Shown here in pieces: positions 1-9,826 of a DNA stretch of 64,000 bases. The notes below the pieces were generated by a model, which saw nothing but the letters and a program-made list of their open reading frames with translations, ran no database searches and was not told the DNA's origin. The DNA comes from Bryum argenteum (lineage: Eukaryota > Streptophyta > Bryopsida > Bryales > Bryaceae). The stretch's first letter is position 1. The number at the start of each line of letters is the position of its first letter. The DNA lies in the NCBI GenBank assembly GCA_037043015.1, contig CM073322.1:22038364-22102363 (forward strand), read 5' to 3'. A program made the position numbers and the translations under genes.

Positions 1-300
1 ATATGTTAAAAACTTATAGGGTGCGATATTTTTATAACTTTATTTGTAACGCTTTTTACTTCTCTTAATTTATGATCACAAAATAGAAAACAATAGAACT
101 GTATTTCAATTACCTTTACAAGAGGTAAATAAATAATTACTCAAATTAATACACAACGATGGAATTATTTCTAAATGCACATCAAATAATATAGACCATA
201 AAATGTGGACAACTTAAGGGCTAAATAGGAAGTTTAAATATTGACTAATACGGTAATACCAAGGTTATGAAAACAAAATACTCACACATGCTCACCTACA
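1..300. repeat. AT-rich dispersed repeat, partial copy
   Basis: The first ~130 bases match 8073-8210 with moderate divergence, in the same orientation (shared start ATATGTTAAAAACTT, shared AAGAGGTAAATAAATAATT). Bases ~200-300 match ~8400-8470 (shared GGTAATACCAAGGTTATGAAA and CACACATGCT). It is a non-coding repeat family; I recognise no transposon ends. Confidence 0.7.
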
Positions 301-904
301 TTTAATATATACTTAGATCTCTCCAATGTTAGACATAAGTATACTCTCATCAAGGAATAGCTAAAAAGTCCCGAAAGTGATATGAGAGGATTTAGGGCCA
401 CCTCAAAGTGCACAATAGGGGCCAAGCCATTAATGGGGCCAATACATGAGAACATCTCCTTGTGAGAATGGATCAATTTTTGACAAAAGTTGGGACATTC
501 AAGAAATGAATGTCAATTCATGGCCTAAAAGCGTTTTCTTGATTCAAATTAAGAAAGAATATTTGTAAGAAATAAAATCAATGAGAACAAATCTAAAACA
601 TGGACTCTCGCTAATAATAAGAATTGGCCCCATAACCTTCATTTTCCTTCTAGAAATGGGCACCAACTCCCAACACCTTCACAAATGGGGGAATCGGCAT
701 GGGAGTTATGTTGGACTTGACTCCTCTTGCAAAGAGTCCCTTATTATAGAATTATTTGGAGCCTAGAGTATCTTTGTCATAAAACATTCTTGTTTCTGAC
801 AAAGAGATCTTCCCGACATTCCCTTGTCAGAACATTCCCTACCCCGATTTAGACGCCACGTGGACGCCAGACGCTAAATATAGAAAAGCAAATATGCAAT
901 GCAG
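301..904. other. no gene seen
   Basis: AT-rich sequence with only short, unconvincing open frames on either strand. It ends at the target site of the LTR retrotransposon. Confidence 0.6.
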
Positions 905-927
905 GGAAGTGTCACGGACATACACAA

Positions 928-1192
928 GAAGTTTCTAGAAGGTTCTTCTAAAATATTCTCTGAAGATTCCCTAAAATATTCCTCGAAGATTCCTTGAAGA
1001 TTCCCTATGTCACGGCCACGTACTAGGTAGACAACTAAGGAAGGTTCTAGAAGGTTCTAGAAGCTTCCGGAAACTTCTGGAAGTTCCTGGAAGTCTCTGG
1101 AAGTTTTTGGAAGGTCCTTGAAGTTTCCGGAAGGCCCTGGAAGCTTCTGGAAGGTCATGGAAGTTCTTGGAAGGTCCTAGAAGGTCCTAGGT
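928..1192 (+). promoter_or_regulatory. heat-shock-element array in the LTR promoter
   Basis: GAA triplets recur at exactly 10-bp intervals from 1040 to 1180 (15 in strict phase). From 1040 to 1082 they alternate perfectly with TTC at +5, giving nine contiguous nGAAn/nTTCn pentamers. Further perfect TTC units lie at 1125 and 1145. A separate four-pentamer HSE sits at 928-945. Canonical HSF sites need about three alternating pentamers. The array lies ~45-190 bp upstream of the TATA box, a suitable promoter position, and is duplicated in the 3' LTR at +5668 (6596-6613 and 6708-6850). HSF binding and heat induction are inference. Confidence 0.8.
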
Positions 1193-1227
1193 TGAGGAAG
1201 GTTCTGGAGAACCTTCTTCTTAGCTAT

Positions 1228-1270
1228 TATATATAGGAGTCGAGGCTGAGGGCAACCTCAGTCTCGACAA
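1228..1270 (+). promoter_or_regulatory. LTR TATA box and predicted start of transcript
   Basis: TATATATA at 1228-1235. A start 25-32 bp downstream would fall near 1258-1262, making AGTCTCGACAA (1260-1270) the first bases of the RNA. That 11-mer is the exact complement of 1396-1406. Confidence 0.65.
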
Positions 1271-1395
1271 CGCATCTCTTGGAGCTCTAGCTCATCTCTC
1301 TTGTTGTTGTTCGTGTACTCTTCTTGTTAATTCAAGCTCCCGTCGCCTTGTTAGTTTCACATATTCTTATCATCTCATTTTTGTGTCACGACGAT

Positions 1396-1406
1396 TTGTC
1401 GAGACT
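1396..1406 (+). promoter_or_regulatory. putative self-primer binding site
   Basis: TTGTCGAGACT lies at the inferred end of the 5' LTR and is the perfect reverse complement of 1260-1270, at the predicted 5' end of the element RNA. No TGG-starting tRNA 3'-end complement is visible here. Tf1/sushi elements of fungi and vertebrates prime reverse transcription by folding back the first ~11 nt of their own RNA onto such a site; the same mechanism is inferred here. Confidence 0.6.
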
Positions 1407-1580
1407 ACCTTCTCACAAATATCGAGTTAGTCCCTTCTTGTTAGAGAGTGGATTACCCCTCTTCTCGAAGGTCTCGCTAGTGTTTTAGAGGTTGCGGATT
1501 ACCCTCCTCTAAACCAATATTGTTCTCTTGTCAAATTTTTCTTTTCTTTCGTAGATTTAGTCAAAGATCAAGACGTTAGT

Positions 1581-2795
1581 ATGGCTGAAAATTTGGAATC
1601 CAAATTGACGCCATCATGAGTGCTCTTCTTTGCATTATCACATAGACAAGCGGAGATAGAAGGAGCCATGGCAAGACTTCACAATGACGGAGCATCCGGG
1701 ATAACATCATCCAAGATTCACCAGTCTCAAGCAACTACACCGGAGGAGGCGACTACACCTTTGGTTCAACAAAACCCAATGATTCAACAACGGAAGGAGC
1801 CTAGAGTTAGTCTTCCTGACAAGTTCGACGGAACGCGTTCCAAGTTTCGAGGTTTTGTCAACCAAATCAAGTTGATAACAGTTTTACAGCCTGAACGATA
1901 TCCGACGGAGGAGGCGCGTGTTGGACTTGTTGGAACTCTGCTTACAGGGCAAGCTTTGTCGTGGTTTGTCCCCTTGTTTGAGAAACGATCGCCAATTCTG
2001 AGCAACTTTGAGACGTTCTTGGAGGCATTTGCAGAAGCATTTGGCGAACATGACAAGGTCCGATGGGCTACAACAAAGATCCGATCACTACGACAAGGAA
2101 TGCGCTCTGCATCAGTCTACGCATCGGATTTTAGACAATCAAGCTAGCGACATCAATCAAAGCGAAGAAGCATTGGTGAGTCAGTTTTATTGGGGTTTGA
2201 AGGATAATGTGAAGGACTTACTTTTATCTCTTCCTGATCCGCAAACGCTCAACGAAGCCATTAGCCAAGCTATAAAGTGCGACAACCGTTTATTCCAACG
2301 TCGTCAAGACCAGCGCCCAAAATACCAAACGAGTCGCTACACCACGAGTATGTTGGCAAACAATTTGAGTTCTCATTCGGAGGCGAAGCCATGCAAATCG
2401 ACGCGCACGTGTCGAGCTCTTACTCCGAAGAGAAGAAACGGCGTATGGAAGAAGGACTCTGTTTGTCTTGCGGAGAAGAAGGCCACAAGGTTGGAAATTG
2501 CCCCAAGAAGCGAGAACCGCGCATTGTTAAGACTAGGAGTGCGGTGATCCCGAAAACGACGATGCCCGACTCTGATGGGAACCATGCGGCCGGGCGATTG
2601 AATGCCACAACAACAATCGGTTCCTCTTTCTCTGTCCAACCCGCCCGTTGTTTTTCAATTCCCTTGTCTCTTGGTCCTCAAAAACACAAAACTTTAGCTC
2701 TATTAGATTCGGGAGCATCTACTTGTTTTTTAGATGAAGAATTTGCTAAGCGCCACAAGATTCGTCTAGTACAAGTCCAAACCTTGTTTATGTAG
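1581..2795 (+). pseudogene. gag: gag and protease region (broken)
   Basis: A start codon at 1581 opens a frame that meets TGA 12 codons later; the gag frame resumes from ~1620. A retrotransposon gag domain follows (KFDGTRSKFRGF, then the conserved ...LLTGQALSWF). The frame shifts near 2140 and again near 2280. The third segment carries one CCHC zinc knuckle (CLSCGEEGHKVGNC, 2460-2501), which binds element RNA, and the aspartic protease active site LLDSGAS near 2703. Gag and protease lie in one continuous polyprotein order, usual for Ty3/gypsy elements with a single long ORF. The interruptions look like single-base indels. Confidence 0.88.
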
Positions 2796-5700
2796 AGGTG
2801 ATAGATGGACGACCTTTATTGTCCGGCAATGTCACCCATGAATCGATACCTATAGAGGTGGCGTTTAAGGACCATAGTAGTTACGTCGTTTTTAATGTCA
2901 TTAGAACCCCACAAACCCTGTCATCCTAGGTCTCTCTTTGGTTAGAACAACATAACCCTACCATAGATTGGAAGTTGCGGAAAATGACTTTTTCCAAAGA
3001 ACATTCCAAGAGCCAACCTAGTAGACATCCCAAGATAAGGAAACCATTGTTTATTGGAGCAAGGGCGTTCGTTTATCATCCAAAGAAGAAAGACTTTTGT
3101 CATCTATGCAAATTTCAACTAGCACAGAAGAAGTTCGACGGCAAGCATACCAGAGCAATACAAGGATTTTGAGGACGTGTTTGAGAAGAAGAACGCGACA
3201 TACTACCGAGCATCGGCCATACGACCGCGCCATAGACCCGCAAGAAGGAGCACAACCGCCTTTTGGCCCAATCTACAATCTCTCTCAAACGGAGTTAGCG
3301 GAGTCAGCGAAAGATACATTGACGAGAACCTAGCGAAGAACTTCATTCGTCATTCAAAGTCGCCACCGGGCACCGATCTTGTTTGTAAAAGAAGAAGGAT
3401 GGCTCCTTACGAATGTGCGTGGACTATCGAGGCCTCAACAAGGTAACTAAGAAAAATCGTTACCCGTTACCCTTGATTTCTGGTCTCTTGGAGCGACTCG
3501 GGCGTGCAAAGATCTTTACAAAAATTGATCTCGAGGGGAGCTTACAACCTCGTGCGGATCGAGGAAGGAGACGAGTGGAAGACAGCGTTCCGTCTAAGGT
3601 ATGGCCATTTTGAATATAATGTCATGCCTTTTGGCCTTACCAATCTTTCCGGTGCTTTTTCCAACACATGATGAATGACATCTTTCGGGAGCACCTTGAC
3701 GACTTTGTTGTCATCTATCTGGATGACATCCTGATATTTTCCAAAAACGAAGAAGAGCACGAGAAGCACGTTCGTTTGGTCATCGAGAAACTACGAGAAC
3801 GAGGACTCTACGCCAAGTTGGAGAAGTGCCTATTCCACCAAACCGAGATGGAGTTTTTAGGGTTCATTGCAACTACAGACGGCTTGAAGATGGACCCTAA
3901 GAAGGTGGAAGCAATTGTATCATGGGAGGTTCCGAAGACGGGTAGAGACGTACAATGTTTTCTTGGATTTGCTAACTTCTATCGAATCTTCATCAAGAAT
4001 TATTCTCGAGTCGCTGCTCCACTCACTCGGTTGACTTGTAAGGACATGCTCGAATGGGGACCTCAAGCAGAAAAGGCATTCCAAGACCTCAAGATGGCAT
4101 TTATCACAGCTCCAATCTTGGTACATCCTGACTTTACAAAGGCCATCTATTTGGAGACCGATGCTTCTGATTTTGCTTTGGGAGCCGTACTTTCACAGAT
4201 GGACGTGGACGGGAAGCTTCATCCATTGGCGTTCTATTCTCGAAAGTTTTCTGCTGCTGAAATCAATTATGAAATCCACGATAAGGAACTTCTTGCCATA
4301 GTAGATTCCTTCCAAGAGCGGCGACACTTTCTCGGCGCTGCAGACATCCAGGTGACCGTATCACGGATCATAAGAATTTGGAGTACTTTATGTCGGCTCG
4401 AGTCTTGAATCGACGCAAGCTCGGTGGAATATGTCGTTGTCACGATTTGACTTTGTTATTACCTATCGGCCTGGGAAGCAACAAGGACTATCCGATGCCT
4501 TATCGAGGAGATCGTATCCGCGCCTAAAAATTTGGAAGAAGCGTTTGATCAACAATGCACCACATTGCTGAAACCGGAGCATTTTAGAATTTGCGCTCTT
4601 CAAATGCCAATTGATACGGTCTTCCTTAACCAGATACGTCTCGCGACAATTGAAGATTCTCAGTAGCTCTCGAGATCAAGAAGCGTCTTGATAATAACAA
4701 GTTCAAGGGAGGGAGATCTTTTGTACTTTGAAGAGCGATGTATATTCTTAAGGGACGAACACGACTTGAGTCCTCCAATCACGCCATGACTTTCCAAATG
4801 CAGGACATTTTGGATACAACAAGACATTGGAGCTTATTTCATGAGACTTCCGGGTGGCCCTAAATGTGGAAGGATGTGAAGGAGTTTGTTCTCTCTTGTG
4901 ATATTTGTTCAAGGTCGAAGAACCCTCGGCATCGCCCCTATGGACTTTTTGCGGCCATTGCCTATCCCGCATCGACCATGGTCTTGATTTCCATGGATTT
5001 CATTACGGACCTGCCACCTTCAAACTCGTTTGACAAAGATCTTTGTTGTGGTAGATCGGTGACGAAGATGGCGCATTTTGTTCCTTGCAAGAAGACATCG
5101 TCGAGCGAGAGATCTGACAAGACTCTTTCTTGATAATGTATATCGTTATCACGGCTTGCGAGATATTGTGTCGGATCGCGGAACCCAGTTCGTCTCCAAG
5201 TTAAAAATCTCTATTTGAGATATTGAAGGTGGATATCAAGCTTTCTTGGCATTTCATCCTCAAACCGACGGACGAGGCGGAACGGGTGAATCAAGTATTG
5301 GAAGCGAGATCTACGTTGCACCATCAACTATCGCCAAGACGATTGGATCGAGTATCTACCGCTTGCCGAGTTCGCCTACAACAACACTATTCATGCGTCG
5401 ACCCAACAAACACCATTCTTTGCCAACTACGGATACCACCCGAAGCTTGATTTATGGAATTCAGTGGCCAATAACAACCCAGCAGCAGAAGATTTTGCGA
5501 AGCAGCTATCGGAACTTCAAGCAACGCTGAGACTTCAATTGCAAACTGCCCAAGAGTTGTACAAGGCGTCCGCAGATAAATTTCGGAATGAGGCACCTAT
5601 TTTCAAGATCGGAGATAAAGTATGGCTGCTTCGACGGAATATCAAGACCAAGCGGCCGTGTGATAAGTTGGACTATCGAAGATTGGGACCATTTGCCATC

Positions 5701-6024
5701 CAGAAACAAATTAATCCAGTGGCGTATCAGTTGGAGTTACCAGCTACTATGAAGGTACATCCAGTCTTCCACGTGTCTTTATTGGAACCTTATCGAGAGT
5801 CGACTTTTCCGGGAAGAGTGCGAGGGCCGCCACCTAGTATCGAAATTGAGAACCACGAGGAATATGAGGTGGATAAGGTCTTGGATTCACGGCGCGAAGG
5901 GGAAACTTGGAGTATTTTGTGCATTGGAGCGGATACGACATCAATGAAAGAACGTGGGACATGCCGAAAATCTTGTAAATGCGCCTTAAAAAGGTACAGA
6001 ATTTCATCAACGATATCCTCTTAA
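2796..6024 (+). pseudogene. pol: pol: reverse transcriptase, RNase H, integrase, chromodomain (broken)
   Basis: Collinear but multiply frameshifted Ty3/gypsy pol. [11 protein letters not shown] near 3413, and the catalytic YLDDILIFSK at 3716, in an open segment 3668-4408 that continues into the RT connection. RNase H: LETDASDFALGAVLSQ near 4148. Integrase: a DFITDLPP segment near 5000, the VSDRGTQF core near 5168, and a C-terminal HPVFHVSLLEPY motif near 5757. A chromodomain follows (EYEVDKVLDSR near 5863, then FVHWSGYDINERTW after a shift). Chromodomains steer integration to marked chromatin. At least eight shifts or stops prevent translation as one protein; an assembly-indel origin is possible. 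Confidence 0.9.
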
Positions 6025-6173
6025 ACCTAAGCCTTTCCGACGATAACTTCTCTCTGACGCTTGCCCACTCAGGAGAATAAAAGGGGGAGAGTGAACACAA
6101 CCTTGATTCACATTTGATTTACATATTTTGTTCTAGATAGAATTTCTCTATAGTCATAGTTTGGTTTTTAGTC

Positions 6174-6577
6174 ATGGATAGTCAAGAGATAGATAGCATA
6201 CCAGTTATGCCATCTCAACCAACCAACTCTCGAAGGCAACCCAGAGATGAAGAACCGCCTACGCCACGACGCCGACGGAGGATTCCGAGCAATCGATCGC
6301 TGGTGATTGTATTTGAGGTCGAGCCCGCTTTCAATGGTCTGCAAGAAGGTGTGTTTGCAGGACAATTCCATAACGAAGACACAGAAGTTCACGCTTGGTC
6401 AGAAGTGGAAGGCGTCGGCCACTATCGTTGGCTTCAAGGACCGATGAACCACTTGCCTCGTGAACAACAATTGGAGTTTATTGCAGATGTCATGCGGCAG
6501 ATTTTCATTTTCCTGCGTTGGTATCGACTAACAATAACGTTGCTTCTCGGAGACCTCGAAGCTAGAAGGGGAGGTGA
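6174..6577 (+). CDS. extra ORF between pol and the 3' LTR
   Basis: An ATG at 6174 opens an intact frame of ~135 codons that runs up to the polypurine tract and nominally 30 codons into the 3' LTR (stop at 6665). The N-terminus is serine/proline-rich with a strongly basic cluster (PRRRRR near residue 31). The rest is mixed and ends in a hydrophobic stretch (FIFLRWYRLTITLLLG) that could be membrane-associated or a buried helix. It is the only unbroken frame in the element. I do not recognise the family. Position resembles the third ORF (env-like or unknown) of some plant Ty3 elements; function is unassigned. Confidence 0.5.
6563..6577 (+). promoter_or_regulatory. polypurine tract
   Basis: AGAAGGGGAGGTGA lies directly before the TGTCACGG start of the 3' LTR. 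It is the expected primer for plus-strand DNA synthesis. Confidence 0.8.
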
Positions 6578-7064
6578 TGTCACGGACATACACAAGAAGT
6601 TTCTAGAAGGTTCTTCTAAAATATTCTCTGAAGATTCTCTAAAATATTCCTCGAAGATTCCTTGAAGATTCCCTATGTCACGGCCACGTACTAGGTAGAC
6701 AACTAAGGAAGGTTCTAGAAGGTTCTAGAAGCTTCCGGAAACTTCTGGAAGTTCCTGGAAGTCTCTGGAAGTTTTTGGAAGGTCCTTGAAGTTTCCGGAA
6801 GGCCCTGGAAGCTTCTGGAAGGTCATGGAAGTTCTTGGAAGGTCCTAGAAGGTCCTAGGTTGAGGAAGGTTCTGGAGAACCTTCTTCTTAGCTATTATAT
6901 ATAGGAGTCGAGGCTGAGGGCAACCTCAGTCTCGACAACGCATCTCTTGGAGCTCTAGCTCATCTCTCTTGTTGTTGTTCGTGTACTCTTCTTGTTAATT
7001 CAAGCTCCTGTCAGTTCTTGTTAGTTTCCACATATTCTTATCATCTGTTTCTGTGTCCCTGACA
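6578..7064 (+). repeat. 3' LTR
   Basis: Copy of 910-1395, offset 5668. It starts TGTCACGG, ends CTGACA and is followed by the GGAAG duplication. The final ~55 bp differ much more from the 5' LTR than the rest. Confidence 0.92.
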
Positions 7065-7069
7065 GGAAG

Positions 7070-7290
7070 TGAGAGAAGTTGAGGAAACGGGGAGTTCTGG
7101 CCTTCTGGGGAGAGGCAAGAAGAGGAGGGGGAGGGAGGTACGCGGGCCGACCGACGGATAGCCGACCGGTCGGTCGGCACGCCGACCGCAGGCCGCTCGG
7201 CCGGTCCCCGGTCGCCGGGTCGGTCGGTAGGCCGGTCATGCGGTCGGTCCGATCGGTCGGCCGGGCACGAGCGGCCCAGATTGACCGATC
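7070..7290 (-). promoter_or_regulatory. GC-rich GGCCGACCGG-repeat island 1
   Basis: 7137-7290 is built of degenerate GGCCGACCGGTCGG units in an otherwise AT-rich setting. On the left it is preceded by a purine-rich stretch with GAAGTGAGAGAAG like the one beside the 14.3-kb island, so it is probably the promoter of a leftward transcript. The LTR retrotransposon lies directly beside it, so any such transcription unit has been separated from its promoter by the insertion. I saw no convincing TATA box here. Confidence 0.4.
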
Positions 7291-7504
7291 CTACATCGCC
7301 ATCGCCCGCTTGGGGATTTTTTTTTCTTTTTTTTTTTATTCTTAGTTTCCATTGTGTTCCTGGAATCTTTCAAAATTTCATAGGATCCTTTTTAAATTTT
7401 AATCCCTCTCAGATTTCTGTTATTAGATTCTCAATGATTATTACACAATGAAAAAAGGAATCCTATGTTGATTTGTGAAATGCTATATATTCTTTATTCA
7501 CGGA

Positions 7505-7562
7505 TAGGGTTTAGTGGTTTAGGGTTTACGGTTTAGGGTTTAGGGTTTAGGTTTATGGTTTA
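7505..7562 (+). repeat. interstitial telomere-like repeat
   Basis: About seven to eight degenerate units of GTTTAGG/TTTAGGG, the plant-type telomere repeat, G-rich strand reading rightwards. Too short and degenerate to be a chromosome end. Confidence 0.8.
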
Positions 7563-7599
7563 CTTGGAGATTTCATGATTGGAGTAGCTTTCTTATATG

Positions 7600-8650
7600 A
7601 ATTTTCACTTCAATCTAGAAATGATGAAATTTCGTAAATTCTCTTGTGTACTAACATATTATGATCTCGTAATGTATGAGGTTATATGACTCAACTTTGG
7701 GGCACATGACCTACAACTATAACTCTATTTCAATATTGCATGGTTGAGAATGTAAGTTGAGGATCCTCATTTTAATATAGGACCCTTATTTTGGAAATGC
7801 GACATTTGGTAAAAAATGGACATTAAGTTTGGGGAGTCTATAATCTTAGATGCTATGTTGAATGTTGAAAATACTATCAATATATTCCTTGCAATAAACT
7901 CGTGATTTATTCCATGTCAATAATAATAACAATGCGATGGAGAAAAGTGGCATTGTAATCGATTAAAAATATAATTCAATACTACACCATGCATACACGA
8001 ATCCATTATTTTCATTCCACACACAATTGAGTTTCCAAAAATTTCCAACACCAATCTTTATAAGTTGATGCCATATGTTAAAAACTTTTAGAGTTGGATA
8101 TTTTCAAAAATTTATTTGTCTCCCTTTTCACTTCTCTTTATTTGTGATCGCGAAATATAAAACAATAGAATCCTGTTTCTATTACCTTTGTAAGAGGTAA
8201 ATAAATAATTTCAAATAAATACAATAAAAAAAATGCTACTAATAATTATGGAAAAACAATATGTGCAAATTAAGTACAATGATATGTACTACATTATAAA
8301 TATACTCCTACCTTAGTTCAAGGGTGTCAAACAAAAATAGCCAATAATAGAACGAGTTGTTTAGGCACAATGTTTTTAAGTTAAGCGTATTCTTATGTCT
8401 AAATGTGGTCAATCTAAGGCCTAATACAGTAATACCAAAGTTATGAAACTAAATGGTCACACATGCTCTATAACTCTATTACAATATTACATGGTTGAGA
8501 ATGTAAATTGTGCATCTTCATTTTAATATAGGACCCTTCATTTGATAATGCGTCATTTGGTTAAAAATAGGCACTACGTTTGGGGAGTATATAATCTTAG
8601 ATCCAATTGCAAAAAAAAAAAACTTATTTTATTCCTATAAGTCATTTTGA
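7600..8650. repeat. degenerate ~751-bp tandem duplication
   Basis: 7700-7860 recurs at 8460-8610 with offset ~751 (shared TATAACTCTATT and CATGGTTGAGAATGTAA, then ATTTTAATATAGGACCC and TTTGGGGAGT). The second part also matches the start of the window. No coding content. Confidence 0.7.
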
Positions 8651-9270
8651 AGTATTCTAATTATAATGTGAATAAGAATGATATTAGAAAATATGAGTAA
8701 TTATTATATACGGTATAAATAAAACCACGTCTATTTACATAAAATTCAAGTGGGTTAGATCAATGAATTTGAAAGAAACATATATGATAATGTAATTAGG
8801 ATACGATGATTCTATCATCCCTGGTTCTAAATTTGGGACGCATGTATGTATAATGGAATTTATATGTTATATGTTTTATACGTACACATATTTTCATGAA
8901 TGCCAATAGCCTTCTATTATAGTTCATGAGAAAATATATTTTTCTCGCTAATACATGTTCATTGTAAGTTTGTAACCCTTAACCTCAAATGCCCAAGGGG
9001 TGTAGACTCTAGAGCCTAGAAACACACGTTTTGCAAAGTGCAAGAGATGAAAATAAAGGTTAGCAATCTAGATCCCAACCGTACAACATTGTAAAAGACT
9101 TGGTTTAGGTCATGTGGAGGAAATTTAGACTCCAATACCGTAACTATTAAAAAAATTCCTTTCTTTGTGGGCCATGGGAAAGCATGCCCCATGTTTGAAA
9201 AAAATCCAAAAACAAGACCTGGTTCTCCATCGGCGTTCATTTTCTTCTCCCTATGGAAATCCAACGAGTT
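8651..9270. other. no gene seen
   Basis: AT-rich non-coding sequence without recognisable repeats or frames. Confidence 0.55.
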
Positions 9271-9272
9271 GT

Positions 9273-9273
<1 letters not shown>

Positions 9274-9322
<49 letters not shown>
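9274..9322 (+). repeat. 49-base poly-A run
   Basis: An uninterrupted A tract immediately left of the second GC-rich island. No open frame, element end or target duplication was found to explain it as a retroposon tail. Confidence 0.9.
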
Positions 9323-9323
<1 letters not shown>

Positions 9324-9334
9324 AAACAACGAAG

Positions 9335-9760
9335 ACGCCAACCGGACGGGGGAGGGCGGCCGATCGCACGGACGGGGCGATCGATCGACGGCCGGGCGAC
9401 CGCATCGGACGGCCGGCGGCCGCATCGGACGGACGGCGACCGCCCTTCGCGACTCGCTGGACGGCGGCCGTCGGATCCGTCGGCCGCAGCTGAATCGGTC
9501 GGCGCGATGGACCGGCCGGATCCGGCGGCCGCGACAGACTGTCGGCGCCGATCGGGCGGCTGGATCGGTCGCCAATGCGGCCATCGGATTGGCCGACCGA
9601 TCCAGCCGACCGATGGCGGAATCGATCACGCCGACGGAGATCGGACGGCCGGGGAACGGGCGAATGCCGACCGCCCCGATCGGTATAAATAGCCGACCGG
9701 GGCTCATTTCTCCTCACTCGTGTGCGCCCGGTCGCTGTGGTTTTCCATGTCGATTGCGCT
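9335..9760 (+). promoter_or_regulatory. GC-rich promoter island 2 with TATA box
   Basis: 9340-9680 is a dense array of degenerate GGCCGATCGG / CGGACGGCC units. TATAAATA follows at 9684-9691, then a leader containing TTCTCCTCACTCGTGTG, 135 bp before the ATG of the next gene. The same order (GC array, TATA, CTCCTCACT-like leader) is found inverted at 14.3 kb, and the TATA plus leader without the GC array at 17.85 kb. This supports it as a real promoter for the rightward gene. Confidence 0.65.
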
Positions 9761-9826
9761 CGCCGGATTCCCTCTTGATAATCGACGCCATTTTTTTGCG
9801 CTTTTTTTTTCTTGTGGGTGAACAAT

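Larger units (their letters stand above)
910..1395 (+). repeat. 5' LTR
   Basis: Begins TGTCACGG and matches 6578-7064 almost base for base up to ~1335; I noticed one substitution, near 970. The last ~55 bp diverge sharply (~14 differences). The end is placed by alignment to the 3' LTR, which ends CTGACA directly before the target duplication. It contains heat-shock elements, a TATA box (1228-1235) and a perfect hairpin at 1239-1268 (arms GTCGAG-G-CTGAGG and CCTCAG-T-CTCGAC). Confidence 0.9.
905..7069 (+). mobile_element. Ty3/gypsy chromovirus-type LTR retrotransposon with target site duplication
   Basis: A complete element bounded by the 5-bp direct repeat GGAAG (905-909 and 7065-7069), the expected target site duplication. 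It has two ~487-bp LTRs (910-~1395 and 6578-7064), a putative primer-binding site at 1396-1406, gag with a CCHC knuckle, aspartic protease, reverse transcriptase with YLDD, RNase H, integrase and a chromodomain. An extra 3' ORF and a polypurine tract follow directly before the 3' LTR. The order RT-RH-INT-chromodomain is diagnostic of Ty3/gypsy chromoviruses. The LTRs are almost identical over ~430 bp, implying recent insertion, yet gag-pol carries more than ten frameshifts or stops, so this copy cannot encode its own machinery as written. Confidence 0.93.

Noticed and set aside
1387..1420. tRNA primer-binding site after the first 5' LTR
   Set aside because: No TGG-starting sequence follows the LTR; the self-complementary 11-mer explains the position better.
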